Assembly: GCA_014799665.1 (NCBI GenBank)
Contig: JAAVHP010000012.1
Location: forward strand, 124,001 to 188,000
Direction of reading: 5' to 3'
DNA: 64,000 nucleotides
From: Clostridiales bacterium
GTDB taxonomy: Bacteria > Bacillota > Clostridia > Christensenellales > Pumilibacteraceae
Shown: piece after piece, positions 52,515 through 61,082 of the stretch
How the letters are laid out: every line of letters begins with the position of its first letter
How positions within the stretch are numbered: the stretch's first letter is position 1
The notes under the pieces: generated by a model
Told to the model about the DNA's origin: nothing
The model's input: the letters and a program-made list of their open reading frames with translations, nothing else
Databases searched by the model: none
Made by a program: the position numbers and the translations under genes

Positions 52515-53942
52515 TTATTCGTTTTGCTGATCGTCGGTCGAGGCGGCGGCTTCGGCTTGCGGCTCGATCGATATTTCTGCTTGCGGTTTTACGAGTACCT
52601 TTTTACGTATTGCCAGGAACGCGTAATACAGCCCGTTATACGTCCAGAACATTGCCACGTAAAAGAGATAGAGGAGCAGAACGTAGACCATGTTCATATC
52701 CCATTTCCATATTCGTAGGGCCAGTACGGGCAGATCGAACGCAAGCGGGTTTACTTGCGTAAACGCATAGTTGGGCAGGTTGAAATCGCCGTTGCCGTTG
52801 TTAAAGTGTAGCGCGTAGCCGTTATAAGTATAGCCTTCGAGGAAGGACGATACCAGCCCGCTCGCAACCGTTGCGAGAACTATCACGGTAAAGTAGTAGA
52901 CGAGGGGAATAATGCAGTCTTTTATTCTGAACCTGTACTGACCGAGCGCGGCGGGCAGTACGCTCAGCGCGAACAGCAGACAGTGCGTCGTGCAGAAGAA
53001 TAGTATGGAGTAGCTGAAAATTATTCCGTAGTTGGACATTGCGTCGTCGCCGAAGTAAATAAACACAGACAGCGCGCCCACCGCGTGGACGAAGAACGAT
53101 ATAGCGTACAGCACGCGTTTTCTCGTGAATATCGATAAGCTTGCCGTGTACACGCCGATATTGCATATAAACAGCGGCACTGCGGAAAAAACGTAGCGGT
53201 ACACGTTGTAGCCGTCGCCGAGAAGCACCGAGTCTTTGCTGTGGTATTGTATCAAAAGAACTATCGCAATGGCGGCAAGGAAATCTTGTTTATTACGGGC
53301 GGACTTGTTGCGCAGAAAGTAATACTGCGCCACGGCGAAGCCGCCGAGAACGATCAATGCGAGCGCGTGCCACAGCGTAAAGTTTTTGAACCACAAAAAG
53401 TGATTGCGCCCGAAGTTATTTATTTCGAAGAAGTTTTCGAACAGGTTAAGCGGCATACACGCTATTACGGCGAACGGAAGGTAAATAAAGCTCTTGGCGT
53501 TCACCTTGTAGCCGTCGCGTAAAAACAGCCCTACGCACACGACGAGGTAGAGCGCGTTGGAGATAAAGAAAAGAGTTATATTGAGTGGTTTGGGTATGAA
53601 CTCGTTTATGCTCGCAAAGCATAGATCGGCGGGCGTGCTGTTCTCGGTTATCGAGGTCGCGTCGAAAAAGTCGCCGAACGTAAAGCACGATATTATTACG
53701 AATATCGGCAGAACGTATTTAGCTATATCGGCGCAGCATTTCTTGCGGTAGTACACAGCAAGCGGAAGGAGCAAAAGCCCCGCTTTCTTTATCCACTGGC
53801 TGAATACGAATATAAACCCGTACTTGGAAATTCTGTTGAATATGTAATAGTCTGACACGGTGAAAGAAAGTATAAGCGAAACCGCCAAAAGCAGTCCCGT
53901 ACAAATTTTCAAACCGAGTTCGATTTGCCTTAGGGATTTCAT
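52515..53942 (-). CDS. Polytopic membrane protein of unknown function
   Basis: A 475-aa protein with about twelve hydrophobic segments and a Gln/Glu/Ala-rich cytoplasmic tail. I do not recognise it with confidence. The later part (FSYSILFFCTTHCLLFALSVLPAALG, then PLVYYFTVIVLATVASGLV, then NLPNYAF near the end) recalls the YwaF/TMEM164-like family, in which a His in a helix and an N-Y motif recur, but the alignment by eye is weak. It is monocistronic, oriented toward the surface protein operon's terminator. The ATG at 53942 has no Shine-Dalgarno sequence; the promoter -10 ends nine bases before it, so the mRNA is probably leaderless. Confidence 0.75.
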   Translation of the reverse strand: MKSLRQIELGLKICTGLLLAVSLILSFTVSDYYIFNRISKYGFIFVFSQWIKKAGLLLLPLAVYYRKKCCADIAKYVLPIFVIISCFTFGDFFDATSITENSTPADLCFASINEFIPKPLNITLFFISNALYLVVCVGLFLRDGYKVNAKSFIYLPFAVIACMPLNLFENFFEINNFGRNHFLWFKNFTLWHALALIVLGGFAVAQYYFLRNKSARNKQDFLAAIAIVLLIQYHSKDSVLLGDGYNVYRYVFSAVPLFICNIGVYTASLSIFTRKRVLYAISFFVHAVGALSVFIYFGDDAMSNYGIIFSYSILFFCTTHCLLFALSVLPAALGQYRFRIKDCIIPLVYYFTVIVLATVASGLVSSFLEGYTYNGYALHFNNGNGDFNLPNYAFTQVNPLAFDLPVLALRIWKWDMNMVYVLLLYLFYVAMFWTYNGLYYAFLAIRKKVLVKPQAEISIEPQAEAAASTDDQQNE

Positions 53943-53951
53943 TATACGTAC

Positions 53952-53980
53952 AGTATAGTTTTTTGCTCGGTGTTTGTCAA
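53952..53980 (-). promoter_or_regulatory. Promoter of the polytopic membrane protein gene
   Basis: Minus-strand TTGACA (53980 to 53975) and TATACT (53957 to 53952) with a 17-bp spacer. The ATG follows nine bases after the -10. It is back to back with the hypB promoter; the two -35 boxes are 14 bp apart. Confidence 0.8.
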
Positions 53981-53994
53981 CCTATCGATGGGTA

Positions 53995-54023
53995 TTGACA
54001 GATCGCGGGCATTGTGGTAAAAT
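53995..54023 (+). promoter_or_regulatory. hypB operon promoter
   Basis: TTGACA at 53995-54000 and TAAAAT at 54018-54023 with a 17-bp spacer. The leader is about 35 nt. Confidence 0.8.
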
Positions 54024-54065
54024 ATATTCGTCAAAATTCGATATTAAATCTTTAATGAGGGAAAT

Positions 54066-54743
54066 ATGGACGAAGTGCGTATTATAGAGGTCAAGCGTAG
54101 CGTGTTCGAGGATAACGACCGCGACGCGGATAGGCTCAGAGCGGAGCTCAAAGATAAGGGCGTGTTCCTGCTCAATCTCATGTCGTCGCCGGGCAGCGGC
54201 AAAACGACTACGCTTATCAAGACGATCAACGAGCTTAAAGATAAGCTCAAAATTGCCGTTATGGAAGCGGATATAGACAGCGACGTCGACGCGAAAAAGA
54301 TAATAAGCGGCACGGGCGTGCAGTCCATTCAGCTGCACACGGGCGGAATGTGCCACCTGGACGCCGACATGACCCGTCAGGGTATTTCTCAGCTCGACAC
54401 GTCGTCAGTCGATTTGGTTATATTGGAGAACGTAGGCAATCTCGTTTGTCCCGCCGAGTTCGACACGGGCGCGACCAAGAACTGCATGATCTTGTCAGTG
54501 CCCGAGGGCGACGACAAGCCGCTCAAATATCCGCTCATGTTCTCTATATGCGACCTCGTGCTTATAAATAAGATAGACGTCGCGCCGTACTTCGATTTCG
54601 ATATCGAAAAGTGCAAAAAGCATATCGCCGAGCGCAACCCCAACGCCAAGGTCATCCCCATCTGCGCCAAAACGGGCGAGGGGATAGACAAGTTTGCCGA
54701 GTGGTTGCTAAATCAAATTAAGGTTCATAAGGAAGGTAAATAG
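54066..54743 (+). CDS. hypB: Hydrogenase nickel incorporation protein HypB
   Basis: HypB is a GTPase that, with HypA, delivers nickel to [NiFe]-hydrogenase (or another nickel enzyme). The 225-aa protein has P-loop SSPGSGKTTT (residues 40-49), AVMEADIDSDVDAKKI, the metal-site region HTGGMCHLDADM, Walker B-like VILENVGNLVCPAEFD and the guanine-binding LVLINKIDV. It lacks the His-rich N-terminal nickel store seen in some species. GAGGGAAAT precedes the ATG. The next gene starts three bases after its stop, and hypA follows that, so the three form an operon. No HypC-F or hydrogenase subunit genes are in the window. Confidence 0.94.
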   Translation: MDEVRIIEVKRSVFEDNDRDADRLRAELKDKGVFLLNLMSSPGSGKTTTLIKTINELKDKLKIAVMEADIDSDVDAKKIISGTGVQSIQLHTGGMCHLDADMTRQGISQLDTSSVDLVILENVGNLVCPAEFDTGATKNCMILSVPEGDDKPLKYPLMFSICDLVLINKIDVAPYFDFDIEKCKKHIAERNPNAKVIPICAKTGEGIDKFAEWLLNQIKVHKEGK

Positions 54744-54745
54744 CC

Positions 54746-57637
54746 ATGCCCGAAATGAGTAATAAATTTATTCCCGCGCACATGACCGACCGCGAGCCCA
54801 ACCCTAAGCTTTTAAAGTTCGTTCGCAAGGTGACGGACAGACTCCCCGGAAAGCTTAAAGGCATAAAGACCCAGGACCCCGAGTATTGGGGATTTGCGTG
54901 CATATTCGAGGACGAGATGACGGCGGACGAACGCGACAACTCGCTCGATCTCTTGCTCAAAATGAAGGTGCGGCAAAAGTACCCGTACACTAAGCTAAAA
55001 GCCATGTCGGGTTATCCCGACGAGGTTTTTGACGCGATCGTCGACAAGCTGTCCGTTTTGGGCATGCTCGAATACGACTACGGCGATAAGTACACCAAGG
55101 ACGGGCCTATTTCCGGCACGACCTACGAAAAAGAGGATAGGCATTATTGGGTGCCGCTGTTCGTGCCGGGCTCCGCTGAGTACACGAACATGAACACCGC
55201 GCTCATGGATCGTCATCCCGAGCTCGCTATGTTCTTCGAGCGCATGACCTTCCTTCCGCTCGAACACGTTACCGCAATGGTGCCCGCCGGCGGCGCAGGC
55301 ATAGGCATGCACGTTATCCCAGTCGAGAAAGCTATCGAAATGGAAAACACGACGATGGATATCGAGCATATTTCGTACTGGCTCAAAAAGTACGAGGGGC
55401 ATATCGGCGCGTCCATTTGCTCGTGCCGTTACGGGCGCAAACAGCTCGACGAGGGCTGCGCCGACGATTACCGCGATTGGTGCATAGGCGTGGGCGATAT
55501 GGCGGACTACTGCCGCGAAACGGGCAGGGGACGCGATATCACGTACGACGAAGCTATGGAGATATTAAAGCGCGCCGAGGATAACGGGTTCGTGCATCAG
55601 GTTACGAACATTGACGGCGAGAATAAGATCTTCGCTATCTGCAACTGTAACGTTAAGATATGCAACGCATTAAGGACCTCGCAGCTTTTCAATACGCCCA
55701 ATTTATCGGCTTCGGCGTACCGCGCGCACGTGGATAAGGATAAATGCGTGGCGTGCGGCGCGTGCGTGGAGACCTGTCCCGCGGGTGCGCTCAAACTCGG
55801 TCAAAAGCTTTGCCGCGCCGACGGCAGCGAGGTCAAGTATCCCAAGCAGCCGCTCCCCGACAAGCTCAAATGGGGCAAGCATATGTGGGACGAGGACTAC
55901 CGCGACAAGAACCGCATTAACTGTCGCGACAGCGGCACCTCGCCGTGCAAGACGGCGTGCCCCGCGCATATAGCCGTTCAGGCGTATCTCAAAAAAGCGG
56001 CGCAGGGCAAGTACCGCGAAGCGCTCGCCATCATCAAGAAAGAAAATCCGTTCCCCGCGATTTGCGGCAGGGTGTGCAACCGCCGTTGCGAGGACGCGTG
56101 CACGCGCGGTAATATCGACGGCGCGGTCGCAATCGACGCCGTTAAGAAGTTCGTCGCCGAGCAGGACCTGCACGCCGAGAACCGCTACGTTCCCGATATC
56201 GTCGTCGCGTCCAATATGGGCAGGTGGCAGGAAAAGATCGCCGTTATCGGCGGCGGACCTGCGGGCTTGTCGTGCGCGTACTATCTTGCGCAAATGGGCT
56301 ATTATCCCACGGTGTTCGAAAAGAACGAGCGCGCGGGCGGTATGCTGACTTACGGTATCCCGTCGTATAAATTGGAGAAAAACGTCATCGACGCCGAAAT
56401 CGAAATCATGAAGGAAATGGGCGTTGAAATCAAGCTCGGCGTGGAAGTCGGCAAGGATATAACACTCCAAGAGCTCAGAAACGAGGGCTACAAGGCGTTT
56501 TACATAGCGATAGGCTGTCAGGGCGGCAAGCTTCCCAACGTCCCCGGCGAGACGGCGGACGGCGTGACGACGGCGGTCGAATATCTCAAAACCGCCAACA
56601 CGGGCGGCAGGAAAACGCGCGGCAAGGTCGTTGTCGTGGGCGGCGGTAACGTCGCTATCGACGCGGCGCGCGTAGCGGCGAGGAGCGGCGCCGACAATGT
56701 GACAATGCTGTGCTTGGAGAGCGAGGACATAATGCCCGCTAGCAAAGAGGAGATTGCCGAGGCTCGCGCCGATGACGTTGAAATCATGTGCGGCTACGGA
56801 CCGAAAGAGGTAATCGCCGAGCACGGGAAAGCGAAAGCAGTAGCCTTCAAAAAATGCACGCGAGTGTACGACGAGAACGGCAGGTTCGCACCCGAATACG
56901 ACGAGAACGAGATAATCACAGTCGACGCGGATACCGTTATATTCGCTATCGGTCAGGCGGTCGTTTGGGGCGATTTGTTAAAGGATAGCGACGTCGAGCT
57001 CGGTCGCGGCGGTTATCCGCTCGCCGATAAGCTTACCTACCAAACGGCGCAAGCCGACGTATTCGTGGGCGGCGACGTGTTCACCGGACCCAAGTTCGCT
57101 ATCGACGCTATCGCGCAGGGGCACGAGGCGGCGGAGAGCTTGCATAGGTTCGTGCAGCACGGGCACATGACGATAGGCAGAAACCGCAGGGAATATATCG
57201 CGCTCGATACGGACGATATCAAGGTGGAAAGCTACGACAATTCGTCGCGGCATGAGGCGGCGGTCGATCACGCGCTCGAAAAAGAAAAACCGTTCGCCGA
57301 CGCGCACGGCACGCTGACCGAGGAGCAGGTCCTCGCCGAAACCAAGCGGTGCTTGGGCTGCGGCACGACGGTCGTCGATCAGAACAGATGTATCGGCTGC
57401 GGACTTTGCACGACCAAGTGCAAGTTCGAGGCGATCAAGCTTCACCGCGATCATCCCGAGGCGAGTAAAATGGTTGTCGCCGAGGATAAGTTCAAGCACA
57501 TACTTCCGTACGCGGCTAAGCGCGGCGTAAAGATTTTGTTCGCCAAAAAGAGCAAGGACGACAAAGCGTTCGTCAAAAAGAGAAAGCGTGAGTATAAAGC
57601 CAAGGAAAAAGAGAACGGCAAGGAGAAGAAGGACTGA
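54746..57637 (+). CDS. Iron-sulfur FAD oxidoreductase (GltD-like core with ferredoxin domains)
   Basis: A 963-aa soluble protein. Residues 1-320 form a clostridial N-terminal region with Cys clusters (CSCRYG, CNCNVKIC). A ferredoxin motif CVACGACVETCPAG is near 334. From about 395 there is the domain of glutamate synthase small subunits and related bifurcating enzymes: CKTACPAHIAVQAYL, CGRVCNRRCEDAC, the FAD site IAVIGGGPAGLSCAYYLA, GGMLTYGIPSYKLEK, the NAD(P) site VVVVGGGNVAIDAARVAAR and VFVGGDVFTGPKFAIDAIAQG. A last ferredoxin motif CIGCGLCTTKC is near 882, before a Lys-rich tail. It probably moves electrons between NAD(P)H and ferredoxin or a partner. Sitting between hypB and hypA, it may be part of a hydrogenase-related electron route. 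Confidence 0.85.
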   Translation: MPEMSNKFIPAHMTDREPNPKLLKFVRKVTDRLPGKLKGIKTQDPEYWGFACIFEDEMTADERDNSLDLLLKMKVRQKYPYTKLKAMSGYPDEVFDAIVDKLSVLGMLEYDYGDKYTKDGPISGTTYEKEDRHYWVPLFVPGSAEYTNMNTALMDRHPELAMFFERMTFLPLEHVTAMVPAGGAGIGMHVIPVEKAIEMENTTMDIEHISYWLKKYEGHIGASICSCRYGRKQLDEGCADDYRDWCIGVGDMADYCRETGRGRDITYDEAMEILKRAEDNGFVHQVTNIDGENKIFAICNCNVKICNALRTSQLFNTPNLSASAYRAHVDKDKCVACGACVETCPAGALKLGQKLCRADGSEVKYPKQPLPDKLKWGKHMWDEDYRDKNRINCRDSGTSPCKTACPAHIAVQAYLKKAAQGKYREALAIIKKENPFPAICGRVCNRRCEDACTRGNIDGAVAIDAVKKFVAEQDLHAENRYVPDIVVASNMGRWQEKIAVIGGGPAGLSCAYYLAQMGYYPTVFEKNERAGGMLTYGIPSYKLEKNVIDAEIEIMKEMGVEIKLGVEVGKDITLQELRNEGYKAFYIAIGCQGGKLPNVPGETADGVTTAVEYLKTANTGGRKTRGKVVVVGGGNVAIDAARVAARSGADNVTMLCLESEDIMPASKEEIAEARADDVEIMCGYGPKEVIAEHGKAKAVAFKKCTRVYDENGRFAPEYDENEIITVDADTVIFAIGQAVVWGDLLKDSDVELGRGGYPLADKLTYQTAQADVFVGGDVFTGPKFAIDAIAQGHEAAESLHRFVQHGHMTIGRNRREYIALDTDDIKVESYDNSSRHEAAVDHALEKEKPFADAHGTLTEEQVLAETKRCLGCGTTVVDQNRCIGCGLCTTKCKFEAIKLHRDHPEASKMVVAEDKFKHILPYAAKRGVKILFAKKSKDDKAFVKKRKREYKAKEKENGKEKKD

Positions 57638-57984
57638 TGCACGAATTGGGCGTGGTCTTTCACTGCATTAAGCAAATAAAGGATATCGCGGCGGAAAACG
57701 AGGTCAAGCGTATAAACTCGGTTACCGTGCAGATAGGCGAGGTGTCTACCGTCATTCCGTACTACTTTGAGGACTGCTGGAACTGGGCGGTAAAAAAGGA
57801 AGAACCGCCGTTAAAGGACGCCAAGCTCGTTATCGAAAAGATCGATGCGGTAACGCATTGCGAGGACTGCGGCAAGAACTACGGCACGGTCGAGTTCGGC
57901 AAGACCTGTCCGCACTGTGGAAGCGGCAAAACCTTTCTCGTAACCGGCAACGAGATAATGATAAAGCAAATCGAAGCGGAGTAA
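57637..57984 (+). CDS. hypA: Hydrogenase maturation nickel chaperone HypA
   Basis: A 115-aa protein with the N-terminal nickel-binding MHE motif and a zinc ribbon, CEDC followed by CPHC, as in all HypA proteins. Its ATG overlaps the upstream TGA by one base (TGATG), so translation is coupled to the flavoprotein gene. The segment YYFEDCWNWAVKKEEPPLKDAKLVIEK matches the family's core (usual L..AFE....GT..EGA.L). It works with HypB in nickel delivery. The stop codon is followed directly by a heptanucleotide tract. Confidence 0.92.
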   Translation: MHELGVVFHCIKQIKDIAAENEVKRINSVTVQIGEVSTVIPYYFEDCWNWAVKKEEPPLKDAKLVIEKIDAVTHCEDCGKNYGTVEFGKTCPHCGSGKTFLVTGNEIMIKQIEAE

Positions 57985-58021
57985 ACAGGGTGCAGGGCAA
58001 AGGGCATAGGGTACAGGGTCG
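57985..58021 (+). repeat. Heptanucleotide repeat tract after hypA
   Basis: Five 7-base units (ACAGGGT, GCAGGGC, AAAGGGC, ATAGGGT, ACAGGGT) begin at the base after the hypA stop. They are followed by a GCGAAGCGG motif and ATTCCTAATTACG/AATTACGCATTACGAATT repeats up to about 58090. Confidence 0.7.
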
Positions 58022-58098
58022 GTTAATTTAATCAAATCACCGCGAAGCGGTCATCAATTCCTAATTACGAATTACGCATTACGAATTAACTAAATCGC

Positions 58099-58127
58099 TT
58101 GACATAGTATTAAAAATTTGATAGAAT
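58099..58127 (+). promoter_or_regulatory. Promoter of the phosphohexomutase operon
   Basis: TTGACA at 58099-58104 and TAGAAT at 58122-58127 with a 17-bp spacer. The transcript would begin near 58134, ahead of the leader hairpin at 58163. Confidence 0.8.
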
Positions 58128-58162
58128 AACGTTTGATGAAAGCGTATCGTATAAATGAAATC

Positions 58163-58201
58163 AAAGAGAAATGTATCGTGGTTATACATTTCTCTTTTTT
58201 T
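58163..58201 (+). terminator. Terminator hairpin in the leader of the phosphohexomutase gene
   Basis: A 14-bp perfect stem (AAAGAGAAATGTAT / ATACATTTCTCTTT) with a 7-base loop and an 8-base T-run lies between the promoter and the ribosome-binding site. It should end most transcripts at about 65 nt unless an alternative fold or antitermination intervenes. An attenuator or a small RNA is implied; I see no obvious antiterminator or leader peptide. Confidence 0.85.
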
Positions 58202-58218
58202 CAAGGCGGAGGTAATCA

Positions 58219-59850
58219 ATGAACGATATAGAAGTAAAGTATACCGAATGGCTCAACAAGGCTACGGCGTGCACCGCCGAGCTCAAAGCTATGAGCGCCG
58301 ACGACAAAAAGGAAGCGTTCTACAAGGATCTCGAATTCGGCACGGCGGGACTGCGCGGAGTTATCGGCGCGGGCACGAACAGGCTCAACGACTACACGAT
58401 AGGCAAGGTCACGCAAGGGCTTGCGCTCTATCTTTTGTCGCGTAAAAAGAGCGGTAACACCGTCGCCATAAGCTACGACTCGCGCAACTTCTCCGAAAGC
58501 TTCGCGCGCTACGCCGCTAGCGTGCTTGCCGCAAACGGTATTAAAGCGTACATAACGCGCGTGTTAGAGCCTACGCCGTACCTTTCGTTTATGGTTCGCC
58601 ACCTCGGCTGCGACGCGGGCATAATGATCACCGCGAGCCACAACCCCGCCAAGTTCAACGGCTACAAGGTATACGGCGCGGACGGCTGCCAGGTCACCGA
58701 TAAAGCCGCCGCCGATATATTCGGGTTTATTCAGTCCGTCGATATTTTCGGCGTTAAGCCCGCGGACTTCGATAAAGCCGTTAAGGATAAAACGATAGAA
58801 TTCGCCGACGTCACGCGCGAGTACCTCGACGCTGTGTACGCGCGGTCGGTAGGCGATAACCGCGAAGTATCGATAGTGTACACGCCGCTCAACGGCACGG
58901 GCTGTGAGATCGTGCCGCAAATGTTTAGTGAGCGCGGGTTCAAAAATATTACGATCGTGCCCGAGCAAGCCCAACCGAACGGCGATTTCCCCACGACCCC
59001 GTACCCCAACCCCGAAAAGCCGCAGGCGCTCGAACTCGGTATCGCGCTCGCCAAAAAGTCGAAAGCCGATATCGTTATCGGCACCGACCCCGACGCCGAC
59101 CGTATAGGTATCGCCGTGCGCAATAAGTCGGGCGAGTACGAGCTTTTAACGGGCAATATGCTCGGCGTTTTGCTTATCGACTATATCTGCTCGCACGGCA
59201 AGGCTCTGCCCAAAAATCCCGTCGTGGTAAAGACGATAGTTACGACCGACCTCGCCGCGCGCGTTGCGGAGAGCTACGGCGCGACCGTCACCGAGGTGCT
59301 TACAGGCTTTAAGTATATCGGCGAGGTGATCAAAAACCTCGAAGAAAAAGGCGAGAGCAATAGGTTCATATTCGGCTACGAGGAGAGCTGCGGCTACCTT
59401 TCGGGCGGCTACGTGCGCGACAAGGACGCCGTGCTTGCGAGTATGCTCGTCGCCGAAATGACCGCCGACTATCTCAAAGAGGGCAAAACGCTCGTCGACG
59501 TTCTTGACGGCATTTACGCTAAGTTCGGCAAATACTATCACCGCACCGTGTCGCTTTCCTACGAGGGCGCTTCGGGCGCGCAAAAGATGCAAGAGGTGCT
59601 CGAAGGCATTCGCAAGAACCCGCCCAAGGACGTGGACGGCTCTAAGGTGGTCGAGAGCATCGACTATCTCACGCAGACTAAGTTAAACTTGCCCAAGTCA
59701 AACGTTTTGTCGTACAAGGCGGAGGACGGAAGCAAGCTCATCATCCGCCCGTCGGGCACCGAGCCGCTCATTAAGGTGTATATCACGGCGGCGCGCGGCG
59801 GCGAGGAACGCATCGAAAAGATCTTAGCCCAAGCAAAATCTTTTATGTAG
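58219..59850 (+). CDS. Phosphoglucomutase/phosphomannomutase (alpha-D-phosphohexomutase)
   Basis: This enzyme interconverts hexose 1- and 6-phosphates, supplying sugar nucleotides for wall and surface polymers. The 543-aa length and order fit the PgcA-type family. The N-terminal FGTAGLRGVIGAGTNRLNDY is typical, and the active-site phosphoserine lies in MITASHNPAKFNGYKVYG. The metal loop is GTDPDADRIGIA, the sugar-specificity loop is FGYEESCGYL, and the phosphate-binding loop is RPSGTEPLIKVYI. GGAGG precedes the ATG. It is controlled by the leader terminator upstream. The GlnA-like gene follows after 23 bases on the same strand. Glucose versus mannose preference cannot be told. Confidence 0.94.
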   Translation: MNDIEVKYTEWLNKATACTAELKAMSADDKKEAFYKDLEFGTAGLRGVIGAGTNRLNDYTIGKVTQGLALYLLSRKKSGNTVAISYDSRNFSESFARYAASVLAANGIKAYITRVLEPTPYLSFMVRHLGCDAGIMITASHNPAKFNGYKVYGADGCQVTDKAAADIFGFIQSVDIFGVKPADFDKAVKDKTIEFADVTREYLDAVYARSVGDNREVSIVYTPLNGTGCEIVPQMFSERGFKNITIVPEQAQPNGDFPTTPYPNPEKPQALELGIALAKKSKADIVIGTDPDADRIGIAVRNKSGEYELLTGNMLGVLLIDYICSHGKALPKNPVVVKTIVTTDLAARVAESYGATVTEVLTGFKYIGEVIKNLEEKGESNRFIFGYEESCGYLSGGYVRDKDAVLASMLVAEMTADYLKEGKTLVDVLDGIYAKFGKYYHRTVSLSYEGASGAQKMQEVLEGIRKNPPKDVDGSKVVESIDYLTQTKLNLPKSNVLSYKAEDGSKLIIRPSGTEPLIKVYITAARGGEERIEKILAQAKSFM

Positions 59851-59873
59851 TTACATAATAAGGCGGTCAGAAA

Positions 59874-61082
59874 ATGAAGTTTTCCAAAAGCGAATTTCTC
59901 GATTATATCGAAGAAAACGACGTTAAGTTCGTCAAGCTTACGTTTTGCGATATGCTCGGCAGACTGCGAAACGTGTCCGTTTTGTCGTCGCAGCTCGAAG
60001 ACGCGTTCGAGAACGGCGTAGGCATAGACAGCTCGGCTATAACGGGCGTGGGCGGTATCGATATAAAGCTCAAACCCGTAAGCTCGCTGTTGTCGGTGCT
60101 GCCGTGGCGGCCGCATGCGGGCAGGGTAGTCAGCGTGTTCTGCAATATCTGCAATATCGACGGCACGCCGTATGCGTGCGATCCTATGGCGCTTCTCGAC
60201 GAGCAGGTGAAAAAGCTCTCCGAGCTCGGCTTTAAAGCGCAGGTGGGAACGGAGTGCGAGTTCTACGCGTTCAAGGACGACGTAGAGGATAGGTTGGAGC
60301 CGTTCGATTCAGCCGATTACTGCGCGTGCTCGCCGTTCGATAAATGCGAAAACCTGCGCCGCGACGTTATAGTCAGCCTCGAAGACATGGGGCTTAAACC
60401 CATATCCAGCCACCACGAGCGCGGCAAGGGTCAGAACGAGATAGACTTCGAGAGCGCGGAGCCCGCAGCCGCAGCGCGCAATTTCATGATGTTCAAGTCG
60501 GCTGTCAAAAACGTATGCGCGCTCAACGGCGCGGTGGCGTCGTTCATGCCCAAGCCGTTATCGAGCTTCCCGGGCAGCGGCTTGCATATAACCATTTCGC
60601 TATCTGGCAAGAACGCCGAGAAAGCGAGCAAGAGCTTTGCCGAGGGCGTTATGCGCAGGTACAAGGAAATAACCTGCTTCGCCAATCCCACCGATAACAG
60701 CTACAAAAGATTGCGCCGCGATATGAAGATCGCGTATAAGCCCGTTCGCGGCACGGTCGCGCTCCGCATATTCGAAAACAACGATATTATGCTGAGAACG
60801 CCCGACTCGTCGTGCAATATCTTCACGGTGCTTGCGCTCGTGTTCGCCGCGGGCAGAGAGGGTATAGAGAACGGCTACAAGCTTCGCGGCGAGGGCGAGT
60901 ACACCGACAGAATGTTCAATTCGATCGAGGAAGCCGTCGAGTTCGCCAGAAAGAGCGAATGGCTGAGATCGCATATCCCCGCCGTGTTCGACGACGTTTT
61001 GGGCTCGATGACCAAACGCTATCTTGCCGAGCAAGCGCTCACCACCGATAGGGAACTGTTCGAGTTCCATGCGGATATTTAA
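59874..61082 (+). CDS. Glutamine synthetase-like protein with degenerate active site
   Basis: A 402-aa member of the type I glutamine synthetase family, shorter than true GlnA (440-470). Conserved features include LPWRPHAGRV, the metal Glu pair ECE (127, 129; usually EPE), HHERGKGQNEI (180-190), FMPKPL, GSGLH (His238) and NPTDNSYKRL. Several catalytic positions are changed: NGSGMHxH reads PGSGLHIT (Asn to Pro, second His to Thr240); the NRSA Arg reads Gly293; and the RIExRxPD Glu reads Met306 in DIMLRTPD. In E. coli GS the equivalents help bind ammonium, ATP phosphate or metal. Glutamine synthesis is therefore unlikely; a regulatory or altered ligase role is possible. An ANTAR regulator follows. 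Family is certain; loss of activity is inference. Confidence 0.88.
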   Translation: MKFSKSEFLDYIEENDVKFVKLTFCDMLGRLRNVSVLSSQLEDAFENGVGIDSSAITGVGGIDIKLKPVSSLLSVLPWRPHAGRVVSVFCNICNIDGTPYACDPMALLDEQVKKLSELGFKAQVGTECEFYAFKDDVEDRLEPFDSADYCACSPFDKCENLRRDVIVSLEDMGLKPISSHHERGKGQNEIDFESAEPAAAARNFMMFKSAVKNVCALNGAVASFMPKPLSSFPGSGLHITISLSGKNAEKASKSFAEGVMRRYKEITCFANPTDNSYKRLRRDMKIAYKPVRGTVALRIFENNDIMLRTPDSSCNIFTVLALVFAAGREGIENGYKLRGEGEYTDRMFNSIEEAVEFARKSEWLRSHIPAVFDDVLGSMTKRYLAEQALTTDRELFEFHADI

